Shown here: one piece after another, positions 42,189-51,218 of the stretch
Layout: every line of letters starts with the position of its first letter
Numbering within the stretch: position 1 is the stretch's first letter
DNA from: Ascoidea rubescens DSM 1968
Taxonomy: Eukaryota; Ascomycota; Saccharomycetes; Ascoideales; Ascoideaceae
Reading direction: 5' to 3'
DNA: 64,000 bases
Assembly: GCF_001661345.1 (NCBI RefSeq)
Contig: NW_017962921.1
Span: 478,298 to 542,297 of the forward strand
Notes under the pieces: model-generated
Told to the model about the DNA's origin: nothing
What the model saw: the letters and a program-made list of their open reading frames with translations, nothing else
The model's database searches: none
Made by a program: the position numbers and the translations under genes

Positions 42189-42983
42189 TCTATTTCCACT
42201 CCAACCTCTGCTTCCAGCCCAATCATCAATCTCAATCTCAATCTCACTCCAACTCACAATCTCAACCTCACACCTACTCACAATTCCACTCACACACCTA
42301 ATTCAACGTCCAATTCAATCTCCACTATTAATGAAAAACAAATTAATCAGAAAACAACTGAAAGAAAATACCAATGCCGTTATGAAGGTTGTAATTGGGC
42401 TTTTGCTAGACAATCTGACTTGAGACGCCATATGAAATCTCACGAAGAACCAGATCATTACTGCCCCTATTGGAAGAACGATCCAACTTGCCATAAAAAA
42501 GGTGGTGGCTTTAATAGACTAGATGTCCTAAAAAGACATTTGAAATTAGTTCATTACGTTATTGATAAAAACAATTATGATCCAAAGACTAAAAATGACC
42601 CAGGTTGGTGTAGAGTTTGCCAAAAATTTTTCCCAAATTCAAAAAATTTCATTGACCATTGCCATAGCTGTGCTAGAACTGTCGCTCCAACTGAATGGAG
42701 AATAACTGACGACAGTTATAATCCCCAGGATGATGAATCAGTTTCAATGAAAAAAAAAATCATTCAAGACTACATTACAAATAAAAGTCATAAATTTATA
42801 AGTGAAAACCATCAATTTGTTAATAATAATCCAAAAAAAAAATCAAAACAAAACTCGTCTATAAACGACAATCAATTAGTAAATCCCTTCAATAAAAATT
42901 TTAATAAATCAATAACTAATCAATCAACTCAATTATCAAATCATTATGATGACAAAACCGAAGATGAATCAGAAAATCAATAA
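40785..42983 (+). CDS. Asn-rich C2H2 zinc-finger transcription factor
   Basis: 732 residues. The first ~520 are Asn-rich: M-N-N and L-N-N tandem units (about 205-375), then a poly-Asn run (about 440-468). The DNA-binding part starts near residue 528: YQCRYEGCNWAFARQSDLRR plus HMKSH, a classical C2H2 finger. A second finger has an enlarged loop (YCPYWKNDPTCHKKGGGFN, then RHLKLVHY). A third, shorter Cys/His unit follows: WCRVCQKFFPNSKNFIDHCH. The enlarged second finger and trailing Cys pair recall the Stp1-4/Cas5-type fungal factors, without proving orthology. It is probably a sequence-specific nuclear regulator. At least one in-frame CTG (in STPLNN) lies in a non-conserved region. Confidence 0.88.
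42110..42187 (+). repeat. Pure AAT run encoding poly-Asn
   Basis: About 26 uninterrupted AAT codons, preceded by AAC-AAT-AGT units (NNS), lie in the C2H2 gene. Purity of the run points to recent expansion. Confidence 0.95.
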
Positions 42984-43362
42984 TTTTTTTCAATCAAAAA
43001 ATAGAGTTTTATTTTCTTTTTTCTCTGATTGTACATTATTTTTTTCGGTCTTTTTATTCATTTATGTTATTCATTCATTTTGCATAGAAATATCTACATT
43101 ACTATATTATTTACTTAAGTTAATTCATTAATCAATTTGATTATTTTATTATTTCATTTTATTAAGTCATTTTTTGTTTTATTTATTTATCTCTTGGAAC
43201 ATTTTGGGACTTTTTCATTTTTTTCCTATATAATATGTATCATAATATAAAAATATTAAGCTTTAAAACTAAATAAAGTTGTTTGGTTTCGTATTTAACC
43301 AATGATTCAGCTATCAACATCAGTGGTTATTTATATTATGTGGATACAGTGCAAAAAAACAA
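42984..43362. other. 3' flank of the C2H2 gene
   Basis: 380 bases of AT-rich DNA up to the tRNA-Lys gene. No gene is seen. Confidence 0.5.
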
Positions 43363-43459
43363 CTCCTCATCAGGGGCTCGAACCCTGGACATTTCGGTTT
43401 CTTGCGAAACTGGAAGAATCCCTAAAAGCCGAACGCTCTACCGACTGAGCTAATGGGGA
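43363..43459 (-). tRNA. tRNA-Lys (anticodon UUU) with 24-base intron
   Basis: On the minus strand the mature tRNA is 73 bases. Acceptor TCCCCAT pairs with ATGAGGA apart from one C-A mismatch at pair 4-69. The D arm is GCTCAGTCGGTAGAGC, the anticodon stem TTCGG/CCGAA with loop CTTTTAA, and the T arm CAGGG-TTCGAGC-CCCTG. Discriminator is G. A 24-base intron (GGGATTCTTCCAGTTTCGCA + AGAA) sits one base after the anticodon, as in S. cerevisiae tRNA-Lys(UUU). A and B boxes are intact. The acceptor mismatch is unusual and might be a polymorphism or edited pair. Confidence 0.92.
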
Positions 43460-43529
43460 CAAGCTGCATTTTGCAGATAATTGCAATTATCCTCAAAAAA
43501 TAATAGTATATTTGAGATACATTGAATTA

Positions 43530-43747
43530 AGTATTTGGACTAGATTTCCAGTGGGTTGCTGGATTCTTAAATAAAAAATGTTGTGTGGGTAACATCCCAT
43601 CTCCTACAATATATTGTTATCTCATTGAATGCCAGTACAATGAGGAAGCAAGAATATCCGCAGGCATAAGTCCCCTGGAACTTGGTTCAGAGAGGTCTAC
43701 GAGTCCCACATGGCTGGCTCGCGGCTACAGAATAAATAATAATAATA
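43530..43747 (+). mobile_element. 5'-truncated non-LTR retrotransposon (LINE) relic with (TAA)n tail
   Basis: The frame is open from the left junction and encodes the C-terminal end of an ORF2-like protein: ...NKKCCVGNIPSPTIYC, then YLIECQYNEEARISAGI. This is a zinc-knuckle-like C-C...H/C-x4-C segment found after reverse transcriptase in LINEs. It matches the relic at 46486-46912 (RPTIIHYIFQCPINSQARI). The 3' end (43693-43733) recurs at 46313. It ends in a TAA repeat. Flanks are atacattgaatta (43517-43529) and atacgttgaatta (43748-43760), a 13-bp target-site duplication with one mismatch. It is far too short to be active. Confidence 0.7.
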
Positions 43748-43911
43748 ATACGTTGAATTATTTTCATTTTTTTTTGCTTTGAAGAGGATCAATTTGATTA
43801 TCTTACTATTAGTATTGTATATTACATGCTAATATTTTAAAAGAACATTTTATTAACCTATAACTAGCATTTTAAGCGTTTCATATAATTTTCTTTGATA
43901 ACATCTGTAGC

Positions 43912-44639
43912 CACCAGAATGGACTCAGCTTCCTTTTCAACTTTATCCTCAAATCCATTTTCCAAGTTTTCAGAAGTTAAAAACTGGAAGAAACACCAAT
44001 ATCATAGAAGCGCCGGTGTATTTCATCAAGATGGCGTGCTGTTTCAGCTGAATCAATAACAACATTATTCAATTGGCTACGAGAGCTGCTTCTGGTGGTT
44101 TTGTAATCATGATAAAACAAACCAAAGTTGCATTTAGTTTGGGAGATATATAACTCTGGAATTATCTAAGAAAATGGCATTGGGGAAATGTACAGGTATA
44201 CTGCTGTTGAAATTTTAATAATCAATTTACTGGGTTTAAGCAGTTTCATTTCTCTGTTCTACTATTTGCTTTTTCTTATTTTTGACATTACAAACTGTTG
44301 GTGCAATTATGAGGTGGATTTTTCGCTTCATCTATTCAATATAAAGTTTTGATATTTTTCTGACTGTTCAAGATTACCACAATGGCAGCCAGCAGAAACA
44401 ACTACTGAGGGAAGTGGTGTAAAAGATGCTTTTATTGAGTGATGGTTTGTGATTTGGACCAGCAAACCCAAGAGTTTGAATTGTATAATATATGGCTATT
44501 GTTTATCTATTCCTCTGATAAATTGATTTAGAATTGTACAAAGTAGCAACAAATTTGATACCATGATTTTGGTTGGATGAATACAAAATGGCACATTCAA
44601 GATTCTAAACGAGATGGTAATTAATATTTGAAAAGCAAA
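43912..44639 (-). repeat. 728-bp dispersed repeat, copy B (inverted relative to copy A)
   Basis: Reverse complement of 13783-14510, with equal length and no difference that I could find. It lies in the gene-poor tRNA/retroelement block, 450 bases from the tRNA-Lys gene. The match stops abruptly at both ends (caccagaat... / ...aaaagcaaa) and flanks are unrelated to those of copy A. No open frame over 60 codons, terminal repeats or target duplication were seen. Confidence 0.95.
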
Positions 44640-46173
44640 TTTTTCTGAAAATAATTTTTAATAAATTGATAAAAATTCAATAAATTTTGGTTGCCATGTA
44701 TTATTAAATCACTTTAAATCCAACTAATGAAGCAGGAGCGAAAAGGATACTGAGTCTTTTCTTTCATGAAATTAATTGTTACACAATAAACTTTTGAAAC
44801 AATTTTTTAAGCATATCTATGAGTATTTCAAGTTTTTTTGATAATTGTTTTGCTAGTTTTTCAACACATTAGTTAAAAGATGTTGATAAGAAGTGATATG
44901 CATAAAAATTAGCCAGAAAGCATGCTTTCTTGATTGTGCTCTAAATAGTAATGTTACAGAAAATTTAATATTGTTGAATTTATAGAAAGAAAGGGTGCAA
45001 ATTTCTGATCTATAGTATTCCAAATAGTAATTAATTAGTAAGGAGTGTAATATGAAATTATGTTAAAATATAACATTAACATTTGCTTAATATAATTCAC
45101 TAGCAACAATCATTCTATTAATCTCACAAAAGATGCTATTCTAGAACGATTTTTCAAATTTCTACTGAAATTGTTTAATATTTAGTCTTTAGTTGTTTTG
45201 TTTCCAGCTGTTATCGAAAAACAGTATTTGTTATTTTGCCAAATATTCGATGAATTCTTTAATTCTTGAAATTAAAAAGTGGAAATTAAATGGATTAAAT
45301 AGAAAATAATTGATTATATTTCAAAAAAAAATTACTGGTTTTATCGTTGAAATATTTAAAGAAATTTTTCTAAAAGGAAACATTTTGGGAAAAACTCTCA
45401 GGTTTTTATTAATCATCTAATTGTCCTTTTTCAGGTATACCTCTCAAGACGTTTACAAAACTTAGTATATATTGAAAAAAGATATCTGGTAATAGCTGAA
45501 ATATCAAATGGATTTGAATCATTGTTTTTTTTACATTTTCTTGTTGCAATTAATGATAATAGTGATGATAGTGAGTGATTACTATGATTTCCAAGATGGT
45601 GATATATTCTTTGACCAAGTTTTTTATAATTCTTTATGTTTTTTTTAAAAATAACTTTTACACACAATTTCATAAATTTCGAAGTTTAGGTGCAGAAAAA
45701 ATGTGTTCAGATTAAATGAAATGTTTATATAATTCTATCATTACTATATGTGATCAATTTTGTTTTTTTGAATTTAAGTTAAAAGCCAAGGATCGAAACT
45801 TAGAAATTAAATTATGGCTTTTTCTGAAAAAAACTTTTTATTAGATGAAAAAAATGTTTTTGTCAGTTAATCTGGATATATTTAGTTGACTTTATTCACT
45901 CTTTTTACGCTGATATGCTTATCGCACTAAAAAGGTATTGAATTCATAAAGAAAAATATAGCAACAATCGAAGATTTACTGCGTTCTCTAGAATGTCTTC
46001 ACATTCTTAAGAATGAGTCAATTTGAATGTTCCTCATTTTAGAATAACATTTGAATATGAAACTACTGGTGTAAAACTTCCGAACCAACAAACAAAATTT
46101 CTATTCAATAAATGTGTTCAGCAATTAGTAAAACAAGAAATCAAAACTTGATCAAATAAATTGCAAAAAAGTC
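44640..46173. other. AT-rich gene desert
   Basis: 1.5 kb between repeat copy B and the tRNA-Cys gene. It is AT-rich with only short, unlikely open frames (the longest about 80 codons on the minus strand near 45431-45673). I see no gene, tandem repeat or clear regulatory element. Confidence 0.5.
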
Positions 46174-46245
46174 AGCTCGCACTCAGATTCGAACTAAGGA
46201 CCAACAGATTTGCAATCTGCTGCGCTACCACTGCGCCACACGAGC
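46174..46245 (-). tRNA. tRNA-Cys (anticodon GCA)
   Basis: 72 bases on the minus strand, no intron. Read 5'-3' it opens GCTCGTGTGGCGCAGTGG, with anticodon stem/loop CAGAT-TGCAAA-TCTG around GCA and T arm containing TTCGAAT. It ends TGCGAGCT with U as discriminator, as required for tRNA-Cys. It is almost identical to S. cerevisiae tRNA-Cys. A and B boxes are intact. Confidence 0.96.
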
Positions 46246-46312
46246 AAATTTAAAAATTAGGACTTTTAATAAAATATTCCTTGTAGTAATAATAAGCTAT
46301 ATGATACTACAT

Positions 46313-46370
46313 AGGTCTACGAGTCCCATACGGCTGGCTCGTGGTCACAGAATATTAAATAAAAAAAAAA
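46313..46370 (+). mobile_element. 3'-terminal LINE fragment with poly(A)
   Basis: The 41 bases at 46313-46353 match 43693-43733 at 36 positions, and all five differences are C/T transitions. An A-rich tail (attaaataaaaaaaaaa) follows. It is a very short 5'-truncated copy of the same element family as the relic at 43530. I could not identify a target-site duplication. Confidence 0.6.
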
Positions 46371-46485
46371 GGTTTTTTCTAGTGCTAGGGCAATAAAAAA
46401 ACCAAAATCTATTGAAACTACTTATTACATACAGGAAAGCATAATAAATAGTAATAATAAATAAAATTATCAAATTTAAATAACT

Positions 46486-46912
46486 TTTTTTTTTTTTTTA
46501 GTTTTTTTAAAAAATAGTTGCTAAGAGCCCACTTTATTGGGGTTACTGCACAGTGTTTATTATATCTATATATAAAAGAGTGAATGCTATCTTTGTAATT
46601 CTACCGTAGATGTGAGGAAACCTAATAACTAGGAAGAAAACTCACATCAAAGACGGGAGTGTGAAATCTAAGAAGATATATGCCGGTGTCAAATTACCTT
46701 ATGAATTGCCATGCATGGGAAACGAATGTAATGAGTTTGCCTATGCCCCATTTTGTGCCTAGGTATGTGTGAATGATTTCTGGGTCTACTTCGTCAGAGA
46801 GAATTGTTGGAATCTCTGAACGGATTCTCGCCTGTGAGTTGATTGGACATTGGAAGATATAATGAATTATCGTCGGTCTCAAGAGGGAACATTTGCATTG
46901 GTTACTGCTGAT
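46486..46912 (-). mobile_element. 5'-truncated LINE insertion with poly(A) tail and 13-bp target-site duplication
   Basis: Minus-strand order: junction at 46912, then an open frame coding SNQCKCSLLRPTIIHYIFQC and onward (C-x-C ... H-x4-C zinc-knuckle-like end of LINE ORF2), continuing to about 46694. A 3' untranslated part follows, ending in A-runs (T-runs on the plus strand, 46486-46512). The identical 13-mer aatttaaataact flanks it at 46473-46485 and 46913-46925. Truncated 5' end, poly(A) and target duplication are the full signature of target-primed reverse transcription. The 3' end differs from that of the 43530 and 46313 copies, so it is another family or subfamily. Confidence 0.88.
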
Positions 46913-47002
46913 AATTTAAATAACTAGCACAAAATCAAATAAGCTTGTTCAGCTGACTAGTATATTATTTAAATATTTTGCCATTTGTATATAGTTAGAT
47001 CT

Positions 47003-47084
47003 GGTTGGATGGCCGAGTGGTCTAAGGCGCCAGGTTAAGGTCCTGGTCTCTTCGGAGGCGCGAGTTCGAACCTCGCTTCAATCA
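47003..47084 (+). tRNA. tRNA-Leu (anticodon AAG)
   Basis: 82 bases with a class-II variable arm. Acceptor GGTTGGA pairs with TTCAATC (two G-U pairs), discriminator A. The D arm TGGCCGAGTGG..TAAGGC is typical of Leu tRNAs. The anticodon stem CCAGG/CCTGG encloses loop TTAAGGT, putting AAG at positions 34-36 and G at 37. T arm GCGAGTTCGAACCTCGC is perfect. No intron; a T-run follows as Pol III terminator. A34 (inosine) would read CUU, CUC and CUA but not CUG. Confidence 0.93.
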
Positions 47085-47259
47085 TTCTTTTTACACAATT
47101 TAGTGTTTTCATTACTGTTCTCAAACAATTTCGTTTTTTTTGAGAGCACTAATTTTTGATGAAATGACTCTATAATATTTTATCACAAATCTACCAAAAA
47201 ACTTTACAAAATACACAGTATACTTCTAAAATCATCTCTCACACACATTTTTTTTTACT

Positions 47260-49434
47260 TTAATCTTCATCTGCTTTATAATATGTTTCTGGGAGTTCAA
47301 AGTCGTGTTTATCATTTAGTTTAAACTGTTTCTTGATTACAAGCAAAATTAAACCAGCTACTAATTGAAACAACCATATCGATATCAATGCAATCGATAT
47401 ATATAATTCTGTGTTTGTGGCTTTTTTGTACTGTCTGAATAACGACCTTAAAACCTTTTTAATTGAATTTTCTGACCCTTCAACTAACGTTGTGACCGAA
47501 AAATCATTGGTTGATCTTTTAAGTAAACTTGATGCACTAGAGGATGTATCATTATATAAAATCACATCAGTTAAATAAGTTTCGTTTACTCTTGAAAATG
47601 AAACCTCAGTGTTATTATAGACCCAGGTCAATCCTTTGCTAATAGCAATTAATTTATCTTCAATCATACAACCAACAATTGCTTGGACTGGTTTGTAAAA
47701 AAAAGTATCATTAAATATATCCGCTAATCGTTCATTCATATCGTCAAGAAAATTGAATATTATATCATTGACTGAACCAGTTGCATCGTGGACCACTCCA
47801 AATAAATTTTCATTAATTGAATCTTCTCTTTGGGTTAAATATGTATTAGTTGAACTGGTCCACTCAATTGCAGAATTATTAATTTCCGACGTCATAGCAG
47901 AAATTAAATCTTTAAATATATCTGTCAAGCCATTAATTCCTGATTTTAATACCGATAAAATGATATACTGAAAGATGACTGTTATAATTCCTGTTATGCC
48001 TAGCATAAAAATGAAAAATGCTCTTTGACTAGTAATATACATGATCATCCATTTGATTTTCAATTGGGTTTTTTCTGAAATATTGAATAATTTGAATAAC
48101 ATGTAGTTAACTAAATTTGAAAAAACCACAGGAACGGTATTGTAATTATTATTGATAACTTCGTAAATATTTCTTTTCATAGTTAGCTCATCAAGACGTC
48201 TTTCATTTAGAGACGATATCTCTGATGTCATTCTTTGAATTCTTTTCCATCCTAAAATTTCCTGATAAGCTAGAGGAATTAAAATTAAAACAGCAAATAT
48301 AATTAACAAAATAAAAATAATTTTGGAGGTTTTCTCAATTGAAGAAGATAAATCATTATAAAAATCTTCAATCTCAGTAGAACCAGAACAAAACTGAACC
48401 TTTTTTAATTCAGGAACAGTTAATGTATCACCAGAACTATCGAAAACTGTTTTATTTGATAGTTGTGATTTCAAGTATTCAAATGGAATTTTAATAGCTG
48501 TTTCAGTTTTATTTTTAAGAGTATCAAAATCCGGGACTATATCAGCCAATTCAGATAACGCATCGTCAACTGAAGAAGGTATTTTTATATTTTCTAATGA
48601 AGATATCTTTAAAGAGATATTATTAATAGAATCTGCACCATCTTGTGCATCGTTATTTCCCGTTAAAAGATCAATTATGGACTCGCCTGCATCAGCAATT
48701 TTGTTCATCACAGATGAGAGATCCTCTAAGGAATCATTGATTCCATCCGCAGCATCTATTATAGTATCATTGACAAAATCAATAACTGTTGCGGATATAT
48801 TAGTTGCAATATCAATACTTGTATCAACTGCAGTTGTTAAAAGACAAGCATATGTTCCAACTAATAAGGAAATAACAAAGATTATTATATTTTCAGTTGC
48901 ACTTAATAATAATTTAGTAGAAGAAATTATCGCGTCATTAATTTCATTAATTCCTTTTAATAATAGAGTATTTGCAGTTTTCCCCATATAGTGAGGTAAA
49001 GAAGCTAATGTTGTAGCAGTATTTTCCATCCATTGACAAGATTGTTGTGTAAAAAGCTCTGCTGTTGATAAACTTGACAATATAGCTTTTTGAAATAAAA
49101 AAATCTTTATTGCCATTAATATTAAAAATAATGTATATTTATTTAACCACAATTGGGATAATCTGTCTATTAAATTAATGTAGGGCTTAGGGTAATCAGG
49201 ATTGCAATGGTAGTTATTATTAAATTGATTCCTTTTATGAAAATGATTGCTTTTTATATGGTCAAGATCATAATAATCTTTTATAACAAAATTATCACTA
49301 AAAACATTGGGATCATTAGTCAAAGTGTTATTTGAAGTATTGGTTATATAAGGGTTACTCATTTCAAGTTCAGATGAGCTTGATTTTGAAAATAAGTATT
49401 TAAAATTTGGTAATTTTTCTCTTAAAAATTGCAT
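47260..49434 (-). CDS. PRM1: Plasma-membrane fusion protein Prm1
   Basis: 724 residues from ATG 49434 (MQFLREKLPNF). An upstream in-frame ATG at 49461 lies in a TA microsatellite, and MSNPYITN at 49362 is another candidate. The LSQLWLNKYTLFLIL first span and LVGTYACLLTTAVDTSIDIA match Prm1 of S. cerevisiae (661 residues). About four to five membrane spans are visible, near residues 100, 190, 375, 475 and 690. The large extracellular loops have many N-x-S/T sites and cysteines, including the one near QQSCQW. Prm1 is a disulfide-linked dimer that stabilises membrane fusion of mating cells and is normally pheromone-induced. Confidence 0.94.
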   Translation of the reverse strand: MQFLREKLPNFKYLFSKSSSSELEMSNPYITNTSNNTLTNDPNVFSDNFVIKDYYDLDHIKSNHFHKRNQFNNNYHCNPDYPKPYINLIDRLSQLWLNKYTLFLILMAIKIFLFQKAILSSLSTAELFTQQSCQWMENTATTLASLPHYMGKTANTLLLKGINEINDAIISSTKLLLSATENIIIFVISLLVGTYACLLTTAVDTSIDIATNISATVIDFVNDTIIDAADGINDSLEDLSSVMNKIADAGESIIDLLTGNNDAQDGADSINNISLKISSLENIKIPSSVDDALSELADIVPDFDTLKNKTETAIKIPFEYLKSQLSNKTVFDSSGDTLTVPELKKVQFCSGSTEIEDFYNDLSSSIEKTSKIIFILLIIFAVLILIPLAYQEILGWKRIQRMTSEISSLNERRLDELTMKRNIYEVINNNYNTVPVVFSNLVNYMLFKLFNISEKTQLKIKWMIMYITSQRAFFIFMLGITGIITVIFQYIILSVLKSGINGLTDIFKDLISAMTSEINNSAIEWTSSTNTYLTQREDSINENLFGVVHDATGSVNDIIFNFLDDMNERLADIFNDTFFYKPVQAIVGCMIEDKLIAISKGLTWVYNNTEVSFSRVNETYLTDVILYNDTSSSASSLLKRSTNDFSVTTLVEGSENSIKKVLRSLFRQYKKATNTELYISIALISIWLFQLVAGLILLVIKKQFKLNDKHDFELPETYYKADED

Positions 49435-49439
49435 CTGTA

Positions 49440-49440
49440 A

Positions 49441-49470
<30 letters not shown>
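49440..49470. repeat. TA dinucleotide microsatellite upstream of PRM1
   Basis: Two runs of TA (atatatatatatata, catatatatata) lie immediately upstream of the PRM1 start and could act as TATA elements. Confidence 0.7.
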
Positions 49471-49471
<1 letters not shown>

Positions 49472-51218
49472 TTATGATAAATGTAAAAAAGGGATTAAAA
49501 AAATTAATACTTATTTTTGGGAAATTGAATCATTTATAATAATTAAAAAAATCAGTGGCACCAGACCAACAAATAGCCTCCCAAACCCCAAACAACTAAA
49601 TGATAGAGACAGTTATTTGATCATTATTCGTTATCATTTGACTTATTTAATATAAATAAACATAGCTATTGCATACTATATGTTTTATCAAAAGTGACTA
49701 GTCAAATAAACCAAAATAGCTTATGTAGTTTGGGTTTTACATTTGTTATAAGAAAACCTCAAACAAATCCATAGGCATGAAACTGTCAAGCGCATGCATG
49801 GTTACGTAATGGTGCAATAACTTACAGCTATTTTCATATTATAGATTGAATGAAACTGCGCTTTCTTGCCAAATCAGAAAAAAAAATAAGAGCAAAAAAG
49901 AAAGATTCAGCGGTTATCAAGCTTTGTCAAGCTTCGGTTTATAATTTAAACTCTGATCCAGACCCTTGAAGTTGAAGAAATTCTTTTTGAATAAGTCTGA
50001 GCTTGAAAAATCTAATGCTGAAGCTTCTAAACCAGCTACTATTCAAGAGATAATATTGTTTTATATGCATCTAGGTTTTATGTATTTTTCTAAACAAGTC
50101 ATCTTTAGACAGAAAATCAAAATTAATCCACTAGAACCAATATTCAAAAATTAAAAAACTATTGTTCAAGGAATGTTTACACTAACGATTATTTCATTCA
50201 TGAAGAAGTTAAAGTAAGCTCATTATTATTATTGAATCTTATCTATTCTAAACAAAAAAGAAATATAAACATAAATACACAATGAAAGAAAATCTTTCAA
50301 ATAAACTGTAGAGATAGATTTAACACGAGTTTTCAATTTGGTATTTCTTAGGCTTAACAAAATTTTATATCTATTTATAGTTCGAATTTATTTTAACAGA
50401 TTTCTTAATAATTAGCAATAAAAACTCTTAAAATCTTAAAAAAGGCCTTTAATAAAACTGGGATGTTCTTTGAAAATTTACTAAAAAGATTATGATAATT
50501 GAAGGTATTATTTATGAGGATGTTGGATATTTGAAGAATATTTATTCCTTTTATTTAATAATAGATTCTTGAAAAGTATAACAAAAGCATTGAATTTTCA
50601 TCAAGCATTAAATTGGAATGACTTTGATTATTTAAAAAAAATAAAAAATTAATTCGATCAACTATTTATCTGGTTGAGCTGTTTAAAAAATTGAAAAAAA
50701 AATAAGATATTCTGAACATAGCAAATAACTGATTACAAAATAGTATGAAACCTGAATTTTCAATTAATTTTCTTGAGTTTACATTTTATAGAAGAAATTA
50801 AATACCCATGAGAATAATCCTATCAAAACCTTTAGAATCTGTAATTGTAATTGTAATTATAATTGTATTATATTATATTAATTTTAATTTTAATTTTAAT
50901 TTTAATTTAATTTTAATATTTAGTATCTTGAGTTATATATTAATAACATCATAATTCTTATATACTTGAAGTTGAATTCGTATTCACATTCATGATATGC
51001 AAAATTTTAAACACCTAACCATGAACAAAAAAAAAATGAAAAAAAGGAAAAGAAACATAAACATAAACATAAACAAAAAAAGAATTAACAAATAAATATA
51101 AGCTAGAAGCGTTGAGATCTAGTTGTGTATGAAATTAAAAAAGAATTGAAAATTAACAAAGAAAAACAAAAGACAAATTAATTAATTTAATTTAATTAAC
51201 TGAATGTGTTTAGTGAGT
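49471..51218. other. 1.7-kb AT-rich gene desert
   Basis: Between PRM1 (5' side) and the SER3/SER33 3' end. It has only short open frames without protein character. The stretch 50850-50930 has AATTG/AATTT(TA) simple repeats. No gene is seen; the left end presumably holds the PRM1 promoter. Confidence 0.5.

Noticed and set aside
41984-42293. Poly-Leu/poly-Ile open frames opposite the AAT run
   Set aside because: Antisense shadow of a trinucleotide repeat.
42984-51218. Centromere in the gene-poor block
   Set aside because: No CDEI-CDEIII arrangement or large inverted repeat core recognised; three tRNAs and ordinary relics explain the paucity of genes only partly, but nothing positive supports a centromere.
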